Shown piece by piece: positions 34,851 through 47,058 of a stretch of 64,000 bases of DNA; the stretch's first letter is position 1; every line of letters begins with the position of its first letter. The position numbers were made by a program, and so were the translations under genes. The notes beneath the pieces were generated by a model. That model searched no databases and was not told the DNA's origin. It saw nothing but the letters and a program-made list of their open reading frames with translations. This DNA comes from Laburnicola sp. R22_1 (Eukaryota; Ascomycota; Dothideomycetes; Pleosporales; Didymosphaeriaceae), in contig JACONQ010000015.1 in NCBI GenBank assembly GCA_014281115.1, positions 1,302,001-1,366,000 of the forward strand, given 5' to 3'.

Positions 34851-35447
34851 CTATATTGTCTGGGATGAATTTGACGCTTGGGTTGTATCTGTCGTGCGGA
34901 AAGTCGGAGAACTGTTAGAACGGTGATTGAGCCCATGGGAAAGCACATGAGCGGAACTCGTCGCCTGAGCAGGAGGTGTCGCTCGAATCGGACCCGACGC
35001 ATGTGAAGACCCCACTGTAACACCGTGCAGTACACCTCCTCCTGGTGCGGCCAGATCATCGACAAGTTCCCGTAACTCCTCGCTGCTGAAAAGCTTTCTG
35101 CTTTGGCGCCGTATTCGACCGACGGCGCCAGCGTTCTTAGTGGTAGCGCTTGACGTACTTTCTGAGGTTGACATTCCCCAAGACGAGGGAGACGGAGACG
35201 GAGACGGGGTTGATTCAGGCGTTCTATTATTTTGTCGTAGCCTCATAAAAGCGTTGTCACGTCTGAGGAAGAAGGAAGGCATCGTGTAATTGGAGTAGTC
35301 GGCGCGGTGGTCGTTAGGGAGGGGTCTTTTGTCATGGGGACGCCCCTCGGTCCGATTAACGTTAGGGGCTTCATAGTAAAACCATAACACAGATGCGGCG
35401 ACGGTGGCGAAGGCCACGCCAACCAAAGATGCCATTTTCTTATCCAT
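34851..35447 (-). CDS. single-pass membrane protein with Ser/Thr-rich tail, uncharacterised
   Basis: One exon, 198 residues. MDKKMASLVGVAFATVAASV is a basic N-terminus running into a membrane span (signal anchor). The rest is polar and probably disordered, with a Pro-Ser run (STPSPSPSPSSW), a short basic/acidic helix (RRQSRKLFSSEELRELVDDL) and several N-glycosylation sequons (NRT, NYT). No family recognised. The ATG and hydrophobic start are the main support. It runs in the same direction as the RTA1-like gene next door. Confidence 0.5.
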   Translation of the reverse strand: MDKKMASLVGVAFATVAASVLWFYYEAPNVNRTEGRPHDKRPLPNDHRADYSNYTMPSFFLRRDNAFMRLRQNNRTPESTPSPSPSPSSWGMSTSESTSSATTKNAGAVGRIRRQSRKLFSSEELRELVDDLAAPGGGVLHGVTVGSSHASGPIRATPPAQATSSAHVLSHGLNHRSNSSPTFRTTDTTQASNSSQTI

Positions 35448-35813
35448 GGAATAAACTGTATCTGATGGTTCGGAAACCGAGAAATAGCATTGTATTATCG
35501 TTGTAGGAGAATGCGCATATTAATATGGGCAAACGGTAACGAACGATTGCTGGGTTGATGTGGAACAACAAACGAGTGTGTACAGAACAAAGATGGCGGG
35601 TATCAAGTGCGCTAACAATCACCTGCATGCAATAAAACTGCCAGAGAAGGGGTAAGGCACGCAATCGGAAAGACATCGGGTGTCCATTAGGAAGGACACA
35701 CTCACCTAAAGTATGAATAAGGGAAGAACGGTGGGACAAGCGATGTACCACACAGCAGTAGCCGCTAGTTTCCATACAGTGACGACACAGGAACTATCCA
35801 CCCAGAGAGACGA
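35448..35813. other. intergenic, no gene seen
   Basis: Short spacer between two minus-strand genes. Confidence 0.5.
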
Positions 35814-37009
35814 TCAGGCATCGCGGTCGTTCCTTTGTGCGGCTTTTGGGTTTTCTGTCGACTTGGTCGCCTGCAAAGCTAGCTCTTGTGTACTTTGGGC
35901 ATCCTTGTCCACCTTCTTCTTTGCGAGATATTTCGTGATATATCCTCTCGAACCCCACAAGTGGAACGGATCAAGCAAACCAGCAAGAACACTCCGTTTG
36001 TTCTTCTTTTTTTCTGCCCGCAGCCGCGCCAACTCTTCGTCGCTCATATCCCAGAACTGTGTCTTTTTGTCTCGTCCATTGAATAAACCCCATACATCGA
36101 ATGGATCGAACATGGTTATAATCCACGGTCGATCATCCGTCCAGCCTAGCCCACGTCTTTCAGTGACGCCATCCCTGTCGAGGAACACCGAATTCGAACG
36201 AGGCAGGCGTTTACCGGGGTGGAAAAGGTTGAGAAGAGCTGTATTGAGAAACATGATGATCGCTTCGAAAATCCAGAAGAAGACTTCATTCTTGTAGATC
36301 GTACTGTCCCAACCTTCGATATACTCGACCAGACGGTATATGCAGCGGATTGTAATGATGGCGGCAGAGACGTAAAGGACGTACACTACTGTCCTGATGT
36401 CTTTCGATAGCAACTTCGCTTTGTTTGCGCGTATGTGGAACTGGCCGGCTAGTAAACCGAATGACGCGAAAAGCGCGGCTTGAAGGGAGAGTGACGCAGT
36501 AACGAGGTTTGCTCCTAATTGTCGTTGTTTGTCGGTCATTCCAGAGTTTGCCATCCGCCAGGCACCTTGTCCAATGAGGATCTCGCAAACAGCATCCAGT
36601 CCAATAAAAGTTGTAGCTACTCGTCCCGGATGAAGAGGTGCGAGGTACGGGAAGTAGTATAGAATTCTCGACAGGACAAAGTAGTTGATGAGGGCGTAAA
36701 TGGGCGGACCAGACATGATCAAAACGGCAGATGCAATGAGATAGCCGAGGTTGTCCGTATGATATGCTCCTAATTCTCGCATCACAAAGCCGGCGATCAT
36801 TAGTGCTGCTGCCCATGGAAGCAGGATAGTGGTGCGCCATGACTTGTGCTTGATGGTCTGCCACGCGTGAAGGACGCCAGACAGGAAGAAGAGTACGATG
36901 AAGACCACAGGGGCAGCTTTGTTTGGCGCGTAGAACCAAACACTCCCCGGGGCTGCAATGATTAGCCTGTGTAGAGAGAATCAACGGTAGGCTTACAGTA
37001 GTCTCCCAT
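35814..37009 (-). CDS. RTA1-like seven-transmembrane protein
   Basis: A 13-nt first exon (36997-37009) encodes MGDY. A 44-nt intron (GTAAGC..TTGCAG) joins exon 2 (35814-36952) for 383 residues. The start MGDYSPGSVWFYAPNKAAP matches the family opening; other acceptors break the frame. Seven hydrophobic segments follow, with the usual YFVLSRILYYFPYLAPLHP, FIGLDAVCEILIGQGAW and EVFFWIFEAIIMFLN blocks. The C-terminal 110 residues are cytosolic and charged, with a repeated FDPFDVWG / LDPFHLWG motif. Relatives (Rta1, Rsb1) are linked to lipid movement or sterol-drug resistance in yeast; substrate here is unknown. Confidence 0.87.
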
Positions 37010-37554
37010 GCCCATCTTGTCAGAGATTGAGTGGTGATGCTACACGGCAACTTTTGTCCTGGAACGCAAGGCGTGGATGTGTGGAACGGCCAGTAGGTGA
37101 TAGACTTCTGCGCTGACTTTATACAAGCCAACAACCTCGATATCTCGGGCATGAAGCAAGTGTCACAGCCACCAGCCAGGATAATGAAAAGAAGCCATGC
37201 AAAGGCTGTGTGAGGCATTTTCAATGCGCGGGGCTAGGAAGCCTCGCTGGTTGGATGGAGATGCGAAATACGAAGAGACAAAAACTTTAGCTCGACCTGA
37301 TGGTCGTATGCCCAAGTGCGCCCTGGCGGAATCGCTCACCGGCGCCCAGAACGGATGCGAAGCGAGGCCGGGCTCCAGCGCAACACGTGACATGCTAGCT
37401 CCCACGGGGCAAGCGCGGCGTTAGCGCACCAGGTCCGCGAGCGCACTCATGCTGCACCTTGTGCCATCTCCCAAGCAACTCGACGCGAGGTTAGACAGAC
37501 GTCTTTGGACTACCAGGCTTCGAATCCGTCCGCATCTCTCTGTGAGCGCAGTTG
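37010..37554. other. divergent promoter region, RTA1-like gene and TRS130
   Basis: No gene supported; a minus-strand frame across it is an out-of-frame shadow of the RTA1-like gene. Confidence 0.5.
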
Positions 37555-40500
37555 ATGAGCGGCCTTGGCAATGGTGCGCCAGCTTTCGGTGCCGCAGAGA
37601 TTGCTTCTAGGCAAAAGCAATCCGAATCTGCGATGATGGATGGGCTGTCCAGCTCCAAGGTAACGGGTATACAATAACAACCCCATGTCTTGAGCCAGTA
37701 GCATACTGATATCCTCGCAGTGGAGTACCATGACCCGTCAGCCCTCTTCCCGCTTGTTCAGGAACAGCTGGTCTCCCGGTTCCCCTTGAAGAACCTCCAT
37801 TGGAAGGCGCCAACCCGACCCCTGCGTTCCATTGATTCGCTGCACGTGGATTTAGTACCAAGTGCAGATTCGGCGTCTCAAGCAGGCCTAGCTGCATCAG
37901 ATGGAAGTCGGGGCACATCGACATCATCTCTCACCGAGCATAGCAAGGGCGCTACTAAAGAGAGACGGCATCAGATTCCCGGCCTCCGCCAGACCCCGTA
38001 CTTGAAAGTCTACTTACTAAGGTGCGACGACTCAGACACGTACAAGTCGACTGCGCGGAAGCAGGTAAGAGAATGGGTAAAGGCGCACACGCCGCCCTCT
38101 CAAAGTAGCTCTTCCGCAAGCAAACAGGAAAACCACGATGCCTTTGAATGGTTGATCGTTCACGTCGTGTTGCCGGACACACCAGCTGCGAGTCAGCCAC
38201 GTGGCTCTGCAAGCACGGCTGTAGGGGAGAAGGAGAAGAGTAACATTGCATCTCGTTTCACCAAAGGGACAACGACCATTTTAGAGAAGCTACGTGCCGA
38301 TTTCAATGGCGCTTCAAAGGCCGCGCCGGATCATGTCGCACAGGTACGGCTCCAGAAAGACGTAGTACCGCCTCATATGCTCCCGAAGCCGGGAACAGTA
38401 ACGAGTCCGCCCATCGTCGAAGGTCCACAAGAACAAGAAAGAGCATGGAATGATGTTATTGTCAAATTCAAAACTTTGATACTTCTCTCTTTCGACCAGC
38501 GCGTGGGCCAGTATGAAGAAGATATAAGGGAGAAGGACTCGCAACGCTCGCTTCCGGGCTGGAACTTTTGCACGTTCTTCATATTAAAAGAAGGACTTGC
38601 GAGAGGGTTCGAGAGTGTTGGGCTGGTCGAGGATGCGCTTCTCGGATATGATGAGCTATCCGTGGGACTGGATACCGTCATTCGCGAACAGACAACAGAG
38701 GGTGGCGGGGCCCAAAGCGGCGTTATCATTGACTACTCCGAAGATTTGTATGAGCAAGCTTCGAAGATATTGGAACATTCGCAAAAGGACTCAGGGGATG
38801 ATAATGAACAACAGCCGCATTTCCACGACGAGAAGCCAATCAATGCAAACAAGAAAGACTATCGGGGCCAAATCTTATCGAATAACATTTCGTTATTTGA
38901 TTTTCGTTCTTACATTTTCGCACGTCAAATGTCGCTGCTGTTACGGTTGGGTAACTCTCTCTCGGTACGGTCAGATTTGGCAGCTAAACTACAACCGCGA
39001 CCAAATGCCGCCATACTTCAGCGTTCGGTTGATGATGGCAATGTTGGTATCAAGTCAGACAACGCGTTCACTGATTCTGAGGACCTCCTTTCTTTGGCCG
39101 AGCTCTGCTCACGCGCATTGAATTTTATTACTTTTGCAGGACGACTCTTGCGGAATGATTTGATGAATGGGTAAGCAACAAATTACTGAGGATTGTAAAC
39201 TCGTGCTGACGATATACCAGAGCTAAGGCCCACGAGACTACATTCCCAGATAAGTTGGTAGATAATATTGTTCGCTCCTGGACATTTGCTGCATTAGAAG
39301 AAATCCTGCGCGAGACATCGACATCCTCTCTACCTTTCACAAGATACGTGAGCGAGGCTGGCACCAGTTCTTCGAGTAAGACGCTACCATTTGGAAGGAA
39401 TGCGAAGGAGCCGAAGATCGCTCTTTCCGAACCCAAATCCATGATCCATCCATCGCGATCAACGTCCCTAAACTACGGGAGATCACAGTCCTCGGAAGCC
39501 CCATACGCGCTGCCCCCGGCGAGCGCGCAAACCATATTCGAAAACGGAGAATATCAGGATAGGCCTCCACCCAAACGGGAAAGCAGCTTGCCGCAGGTTA
39601 AGAACGGGCAGCAAGAACTTGCTGGTACTAGGGCGCAATTGTTAGTTATGCAAAGACGCATTCTCGAGCACGTTGGGAAGTCTTTGGGTTGGAATATCGG
39701 ATGGCCCACTGTTCTTTTGACGCTTGGTCCGAAAGAAGAGTTGAGTGATGTAGATCTGGATGAGAAGGACGACTCGGACGAAGAGAGTCCCAAAGCTAAA
39801 GAGGCGGCACCTGTCGTTCCTACTGGGGGACTGTCTGCAGCGGCATTGGTTCATGCTATCTCAAGCATTGACAAATTTCGTCATTTCTACGAGGTTGGTT
39901 TGATCTATTTATGTCCCTTATCAAGTCTAAACTGATGGTGTGCTAGAGCTTAAGCGACCTCATCGTGAAGCACTACATGGCGGCGGGACAAACCAAGTCT
40001 GGAGAAAGTGTTCTCGGTGATCTGGCAGCTCTGCGATTGTATGTTATTCCTAGTTTACTGATCTCAGGACCGACTGACACTGCTTAGTGAACTTGGAGAC
40101 TATGCAACTGCTGCAATGTACTTCGGACGAATGGCTTCTCTATTTGCGGAGTCCAGATGGAACACTGTGGAGACGACAATGCTCAAGATGCACGCCCAAT
40201 GTCTCAAGAAGTTAAATCGCAAGGATGAGTTTGTGCGGACGCTCTTGGATATCCTAGCAAAGTCGGCTGCGAGCAAGAGGTCGTTCAGGACAAAGCAGGA
40301 AAATTCTACAACACTGCTGGAAACGCCCAAAGACTGGTTAAACGACGACAAAGTCGCCACTACAGGTATTCTCGACGAGCTAATTGACTACTCGCAGCAG
40401 TTGCCATACGATGTAAACGTGCAGATGACCAAGTATTTCAACGATATTGTTGTTGAACCGTATGTTCGTCATTTCGACGATAAGGATGGTTTCCAGCTAC

Positions 40501-42530
40501 GGGTCCAGTTTAAGCATCTTTTGGAAGATGGAATCGTCTTGGATGAGGCGAAGATACACCTCATAGATGCTAGTTCAGCCCAAGGGAAAGACATCTGGCT
40601 CGAGAGTACAGAAGCCGCGCAGGTGCAAAAAGGCACCTGCCGAATGTGGCTGAGCTCGAATGTGCGTACGAGTCTCGCACCCAATTGTTCTTGCTAAAGG
40701 CTCCAGGTAAACACCACTGGCGCATACATCGTAGACAGGATTGTCCTTCAGGCGAAACGAATCGCGTTCGTGCACGAGCCCTTCACGAAGGCCGAAGCGA
40801 CGACACCGCTAGGTATCGTCACCTCGGTTTCTGCCGCGTCACTCAAATCCGCGAAGAAGAATCGGATCCTTTGCTTCCCTCGTACCGAAGCCTTCCAGGC
40901 GAGACTGTATTTGTCGCACTTTATACACATCGACAAGCCTAGACATATCGAAATTGAGTGCTCGAGCGGATGGAACGAAATACAACGAGCCGAAATACGG
41001 TTAAAGTCGGCGTCCGCTGGGTTGAGGTTGCGTACAGCTAACGCTATGACGGCTTCGGGGGATGTGAAGGTCATGACCAAGCCTAACCCCGGCGTTTTCA
41101 GTATAGGAGGTATACCCGCGGATACTACCGCGACCTTTAAAATCCCCTACGACACAGAGACAATGCTCCCTGACCTGACGGTCAAGATGGAGATCGATTA
41201 CTTCACCGAGAACGGCCAATTCCAGTATTACTCGTCTTTCACTATACCTGTTGAGCTGCCTCTGGATGTCAACGTTCACGATCACTTCAAGAATGCTTCG
41301 CTGTTTTCCAAGTTCAACATCAAAACAGCGAGTCAAGTACCTCTGGAGATCTCGGATGTCTCGTTGGAAGGCTCAGGCGAATACGAAGTCAGTGCGCCGA
41401 GGAAACCCAAAGCTCCTCTCTACGTCTTTCCGAAGCAACCTGTAGCTGTCACGTACAAGGTCACAAAAAAGGGCGCCGACGCGATAGGGCGCCGACCGAG
41501 CCAAGCTCAGAACAATGGAAGCCTTGCCTTGTCCGTTGAGTACCGTTGCTTGGATGACGATGTCCTGGAACGAGTACGAGGATTATTTGCAGGGGCGGTG
41601 GAGAACAGTCCAGTCCATCGTTTAGCGCGCTTGTTGATCGATACGTTTGCCGACCGACTGAGACACAGGATTTTGCCGCCGCAATTTGAAACGATAGCAT
41701 TGTCGCAGAGGGTTGATCTTGGGCTGTATGACGACATTGGGTGGGCAGAGTGTATCGAGAGCTTGCCACAGATGGTCCGAGACGACACTCGCCGGTGGTT
41801 AGAAGCGTGGCACCAGGTAATACTACGGAACCCATACCGCATAGAGACGTGCGCTAACGTTTTATAGAGTCATAGGTCGATATTTCTTCCCCAGGCGTCG
41901 GACGTCGAGTGGCCGGGCCCAAGCACGGCACCACCTTTGCCCCATCCGCCACGTCGAATGATCATAACTGTGTCTATCCCGCAAACGCACATTCTACACA
42001 CAGCTTCCCTCTCGCCGATATCCGCGGCGGCAATGTCCTCGCTTGACTCGACAATCGCAGTTGTCGGACAGCCCATCATGACGGAACTTTGCATCAAACA
42101 TACACGCCGTTGGTGCACGCCCTCGAGCCTCGTTGCAACGGCCAACATTGGCAGTCCAGCTGACGCCATCGACTTTGTTTATACAATAGAAGCAAACACC
42201 GACACGTGGCTTATCGCGGGCCAGCGGCGAGCGCACTTTAGGTCCAAGGAGGACGAAGAACACAAGTTTTCAGTTTTGCTGGTACCGCTAAGACCTGGCA
42301 CGGCACTGCTTCCGAACGTTGAGATTCGTGCTAGGGTACAGCCGAAGAGCGAGGACAAGAGCAAGAGTGACGGAGCAGGAGAGCCAGAGGAGACTTTGAA
42401 CTGCGAGACGGATTATCTGAATTACGGACAGTGCGTCGTGGTGGTGCCGGATGTACGGAGCAGTACGGTGGGTATTGGAGAGATGAGTTCTCCTCGGAGT
42501 GCAGTGTGGCTTGAAGCCGAGAGTAGATAG
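37555..42530 (+). CDS. TRS130: TRAPPII complex subunit Trs130 (TRAPPC10 family)
   Basis: Seven exons (37555-37666, 37721-39170, 39221-39893, 39947-40038, 40088-40661, 40707-41816, 41868-42530) join in frame to 1557 residues. Family blocks are the N-terminal KVTVEYHDPSALFPLVQEQL, FEWLIVHVVLP, the helical repeat region (WNFCTFFILKEGLARGFESV, LGDYATAAMYFGRMASLFAE), then a beta-rich C-terminal half with RMIITVSIPQ and DEEHKFSVLLVPLRPG. As part of TRAPPII it is a GEF component for Ypt31/32 (Rab11) in late-Golgi and endosome-to-Golgi traffic. An in-frame Met pair at 37633 is an alternative start. The fifth intron (40662-40706) is set by restoration of WLSSNVNTTGAYIVD. Confidence 0.92.
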
Positions 42531-42842
42531 AGTGGAATACCTAAGTAATACGTTGCTGGTTGAAGATTATATAATCACTAGCAGTGCAGCACGTGATGGT
42601 CCATCGGCGCCGGGGCCCCGGTTGCACAGTCCGGGCGCACGGGCGCGTTTTCATATGCATGGCCAACCAGCCAAAAGTCGCGTCGTCGGCCCGTCTCGCA
42701 ACTCCCAAACACACAACACAATCCACCCGCCCTTGCATCCATTGCGGGCACCCCCCGCTCCACACCTGCCGCCACCCTTCTCCACACGCTGCAGTCACAC
42801 CTCACTAGCGTAGCGAGCACGCTCACAGGTGCTCCTGCCGCC
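42531..42842. other. intergenic, promoter of the Lys-rich protein gene
   Basis: GC-rich with a long C/A-rich leader immediately before the ATG. No gene. Confidence 0.5.
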
Positions 42843-44183
42843 ATGTCCAAGGGGAAGGGCAAGCAGCCCGTCGACGACCAGGAGGACGAGCGACCGCCCA
42901 CGGTGCTCCGCACCTCCCGCTTCAGGGAGGGCACGATGAACAGCACGAGCGAGATCATCGCCCCGCCCGATGCCTTGTGGAAGGGGCTGGAGATTGACGA
43001 CTTGATCGAGCGCTTCAACGAGGACACCACTACGACGACCACCACCGCCGCCGCCGCCGCTGTACGCACCACGAGACGCTCTGCCTCTGCTACCCGCCCG
43101 TCGAAGATCACGCCTGACCCGGTGAATGCACCTGTGCCCGCCACCGAGGGACCCGGTCCTTTGGGCCGGCTCTCGCGCGCCCTTGCCTCCTGGTTCAATG
43201 GAGCGGGAGCGAGCTTCAGTGCCTTGGGCAAGCGCAAGGCAGGCAGCGAGATTGCAGAGAAGGCGGCCGCGGCGGACGACGCAGCGAATGAGCGCAAGAA
43301 AGAAGCCGAGGAAGCGTACAAGCATGCGAAGGAGAACGGGCTCTTGCCCACGCCCAAAGTCTTCGTGCGCCCTGTGTCGCGCGCACGCAAGACAAGTGGT
43401 ATGTGCGCGCCTCTCCGTCTACCTTATCTGTCTGGGAAGGTACAGCAAGCTGACTGTACGAATCTAGCACCTCTCACGTCGACTGCACCCGCCACGCCCA
43501 CGCCCAACGGTATCCTGCCCCCGCGAACCCCCGCACTCTACAAAACGCCTTCGAAGAGGGACCTCCACAAACAGAAGAAGCTCAGCAAGCGTGTCTCCGA
43601 TCTCGAATTCAAACTCTCTGAGGCCAGAAAAGAGCTCCTCCTCACTCTCGGCCCAAACAACCCAAATCCTATCCCCACCGTCCCGCTCCCCACTTTGCCT
43701 CCGACGCCCAAGACCGATACCTCCTCCAAACACTTCTTCAGCGCTAACGAGACCTCTCCCCACGCGTACGCCGAAACCCCCAATCCCACCGCCAAACTCG
43801 GCAAAGTCGTCAAAAAACGCAAAGCTGCCGGCGACAGCGATTCCGAATTCAAGCCGATCCCCACTGACAGCGACTACTCGCAAGATTCCGACCCGCCTTC
43901 CGCAAAGAAGTCGAAATTGACGCCGCCGAAGAAGCTGGTTAGAAAGCGGTCTTCCCGGCTGCTCAAGAAGAATTCGAACGTCACCAAGGAAGAAGTCGTT
44001 ATTGTGGTGCCGGATGGCGTTGCTGTGCCTCCTATCCCAAACATTCCGAAAGGAGTCAAGGGGAAAAGGGTTGCAGTAAGTGAGGATGGCTATGGAGGCT
44101 TGGAACATGAGATGTTCTGACAGTGCTGATATTGTGGGGTTCAGCGTCTCATCAAGCGTTTCTTTGGCATCGGAAAATATTGA
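42843..44183 (+). CDS. low-complexity, lysine-rich (probably nuclear) protein
   Basis: Exons 42843-43398, 43468-44075 and 44145-44183 give 400 residues. The last exon is only 13 codons (RLIKRFFGIGKY). Features in order: charged N-terminus, Thr/Ala runs from a CCACCACC-like stretch, an Ala-rich coiled-coil-like helix (EIAEKAAAADDAANERKKEA), Pro-rich linker, a second predicted coiled coil (LHKQKKLSKRVSDLEFKLSE), then repeated basic clusters (KKRK, KKSK, RKRSSRLLKK) that look like nuclear localisation signals. No enzymatic domain recognised. A chromatin or spindle-associated role would fit but is a guess. A long antisense frame here is a compositional shadow. Confidence 0.75.
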
Positions 44184-44901
44184 ACTAAACGGTTTGGCTT
44201 CATTCTCGGCATAGCGGTTTCCTCGTCTAGCATAGCGGTCTTGGTTCAGGCTTTTGCATGGTGGACAGATTGTCGAGTGCATCACGGCTACATCTTGCGT
44301 ACGGCGTTTGTTTTTGGCTTTTTTGGTGTGTTTGGGTCTGTTTACTGGCGTTGGGGATACTCTGGATGGTTTATGACGCAAAGGACTTGACGATTGGCAT
44401 GGCTTTTTTGTTTGTTTGTTCTGCTTCTTGTTTATAGCTTGTTCGTTTGGAGGATTGATGGATAAGGGATTGAGGGTAGTGGACTCTGAGACGGACTGAA
44501 CTGGACTTTGGAACAATGCACTTTGATTATTCCGCGCTTTTAAAGTCTACGTATGCATTGGGTATCCTGGGGTGTCACGATCTAGAATGGTCTAATGGAG
44601 CTCTTGTGATTCTGTCATTCATGCAATATTGAACTGAGACTCATATTTAGAATGGTGCTTAAAAGTCTCCTCGGATACGTAGGCTCGCAGTAGGATGATG
44701 AAAAGCGAGATCATGTCCATGAGGTTGACTTGTGAGGTGCTGTCCAGGTGCACAGGTGCCCAGGTGGGTAGTGCGTCATGTGATGTCGTCGACTCCAGAG
44801 CTAGCGTGAGGGGCACCATTTTGTGACTTTCGGTTGGAGTCGGTAAACGATCAACAAATGATGTCGAAACACGGTATCTCAAGGACGGCCAGGCGACTGT
44901 C
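44184..44901. other. intergenic, no gene seen
   Basis: T/G-rich 3' region followed by the HET gene promoter. Confidence 0.5.
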
Positions 44902-46716
44902 ATGGAAACTCCTTCTTTCCAATACCGAGCACTCGAAAGCCCCACCACGATACGTGTCCTCGTCCTGCAGTCAGCCGAGAATCTACAGGATCCGTTGAAA
45001 GCACAACTCGTGCACGTGAACCGCGATGACCTTCTCGCGGTCCATGGGACTCCCAATTTCTATGAAGCCGTCTCGTACTGCTGGGGCGTACCCGACTTGT
45101 CGCACGTTCTTCTCATCGAGGACTTCCGATTTCGCATCACAGCCAATGTCGACGCTTTGCTCCGCCATTTGCGGCGTTCGCGGAAAGCGCGATACTTATG
45201 GATCGATGCTCTGTGTCTGAACCAAGAAGATCGAGCAGAGAAAGAAGTCCAAGTGCAGCTCATGGGGCGGATCTATGCCCAAGCCGCAAAGATTCATGTC
45301 TGGATTGGCACGGCGGAAGCGCACCAGCGGATCCCTCAGCTGTACAATGTGCTCAAGTGGATGGCTACGTGTCTTAAGAATAAAGAGAAGCTCGCGTCTG
45401 GAGAGATAGAAGCGGTGCTGACGACTACGTACGGTGCAGACTGGAGACAGGCATGGAACGAGTTTTATAGTCAGCCGTACTTTCAAAGACGCTGGATTCT
45501 GCAGGAAGTTGCACTGGGACACCACATCACTATGCATTGCGGCCCGTGGAAATTATCATGGCAGTGGTTCATCCAGGGCACAAAGGGGCTGCAAATTGCC
45601 ATCGCAGAAGGCTTGGACTTCTCCATCGAGCCGAAAGCGGCCACCGCGCTGGATACTATACTCGCGATCCAGGACTCCAATAATCTCAAATTACTCGCTC
45701 TCTTGTGGAAGTTCCACGAGTCGCAGTGTTCCATGTTCCAGGATAAGATCTTTGCGCTGTACGGTCTGGCACAGGACGCCAAAGAAATCACTAAGATCGA
45801 TTATTCGAAACCTTGGAGCGAGGCATTTACAGCCGTCGCGGGCGCGTATTTCGAACACGACAAACGATCCATATGGCTTCATCTCGCGCACTTCGGGTCG
45901 CTCGCGGGCTTTTTGCACCCCTCCTGGGTGCCAAACTGGACCAACACGCGCAGCCACACCAGCATCAGCCCCGACAACAACACCGCCCTCCTAAGCTACA
46001 ACGGCTTCAAGCACAGCCGCTTCTCCTACGATCCCGACTTGCGCGCCGTCGAATTCGACAGCTACTACGCAGGCCGCATCGACAACATGAGTGACAGCGA
46101 CAGCGCCACGCTCCAAGACGACAACAACATAGTCTGGGACGAAGGCCAGAAAGACGCGCTCTCAGAAGTTCTCCTCGCCTTCTTCCTCCGACCTCACGGC
46201 TCGCCTACCGAGCGCTTCACAGAAGCCATGCGTCTGCACGACGTGCTCCTCGACAGACACACCATCCCTCTCCGGGACGCCCTCCTATCCATCCTGCGTC
46301 TCCTCGGCCCATGGAATCCTGCTCCCCCCACCACACCCACACCTCCCCTCACACCTCTTCAAGCCGCCGTCCAAACCCTCCTAACCGCCATATGGACCGA
46401 CTACTCCATCCTCCACATACGCGGCAAACGCGACGCCATGGGCCTCGGCCCGCGCGCTATCACCTCCCAAGACATCCTACTCGTCCCGCCGCAGGGGCCC
46501 ATGAGCTCCGTGTACTGGCCGTACAGAGGCCATCCAAGGTTCGGCGTGGTGGTGAGGCCGGTTACGCAGGCGTCGCTGGACTATGTGCTTGCGCAGAGGT
46601 ATGATTCGCCGTGGAAGACGCTGAGGGGGTGTGCGTTTGTGGGGCTTTGTGCGTTTGCGCTTTGGGAGCAGGAGTGTAGGCGGGAGTTGAGTGTTATGAG
46701 GGTGGAGCTTGTTTGA
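44902..46716 (+). CDS. HET-domain protein (heterokaryon-incompatibility type)
   Basis: One uninterrupted exon, 604 residues. The HET domain covers roughly residues 53-210, with its three blocks: FYEAVSYCWGVPD, ARYLWIDALCLNQEDRAEK...RIYAQAAKIHVWIG, and QPYFQRRWILQEVALGHHITMHCG. A conserved fungal-only C-region follows (DKIFALYGLAQDAKEI, YSKPWSEAF), then a Pro/Thr-rich stretch near 470. HET domains are TIR-related and trigger cell death after fusion of unlike hyphae, usually when paired with a polymorphic partner. Such a partner is not evident next door. The frame is intact and not RIP-affected. Confidence 0.92.
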   Translation: METPSFQYRALESPTTIRVLVLQSAENLQDPLKAQLVHVNRDDLLAVHGTPNFYEAVSYCWGVPDLSHVLLIEDFRFRITANVDALLRHLRRSRKARYLWIDALCLNQEDRAEKEVQVQLMGRIYAQAAKIHVWIGTAEAHQRIPQLYNVLKWMATCLKNKEKLASGEIEAVLTTTYGADWRQAWNEFYSQPYFQRRWILQEVALGHHITMHCGPWKLSWQWFIQGTKGLQIAIAEGLDFSIEPKAATALDTILAIQDSNNLKLLALLWKFHESQCSMFQDKIFALYGLAQDAKEITKIDYSKPWSEAFTAVAGAYFEHDKRSIWLHLAHFGSLAGFLHPSWVPNWTNTRSHTSISPDNNTALLSYNGFKHSRFSYDPDLRAVEFDSYYAGRIDNMSDSDSATLQDDNNIVWDEGQKDALSEVLLAFFLRPHGSPTERFTEAMRLHDVLLDRHTIPLRDALLSILRLLGPWNPAPPTTPTPPLTPLQAAVQTLLTAIWTDYSILHIRGKRDAMGLGPRAITSQDILLVPPQGPMSSVYWPYRGHPRFGVVVRPVTQASLDYVLAQRYDSPWKTLRGCAFVGLCAFALWEQECRRELSVMRVELV

Positions 46717-47058
46717 ATGGGAGGTAGGGGGGCCGGTTGGCGGTGCGGTGAGATGAGGTACGGTACGAAGGGATGTGTGGTCTTGATATGGGCTAAGTCG
46801 TAGGTGAATCTGTGGCCAGCGACATCGTCAGGGATTTTAGGAAATATGAGAGACCCACAGGCCACATAGGTGGCAATGTTACGTGCCACCAACTGGGATC
46901 AATGTCTAGAATAAAAATAACCCCGTTAACAACTCAATAAACAGAAATGAACGGTGCACAAGGGTACTGTCGATGCAACAAGCGTTTGTGAAGGTGATCT
47001 AATTAAAGGATTGAAATACAGAAGGAGTGGGTATCTAAGCAAACGAAAAAAGAGGTCT
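46717..47058. other. intergenic between convergent genes
   Basis: No gene seen. Confidence 0.5.

Noticed and set aside
36286..37224. 312-codon minus-strand frame
   Set aside because: Out-of-frame shadow of the RTA1-like gene; the in-frame protein has seven clear membrane spans.
43464..44516. 350-codon minus-strand frame opposite the lysine-rich protein gene
   Set aside because: It arises from the codon bias of the plus-strand gene, crosses its introns, and shows no domain.
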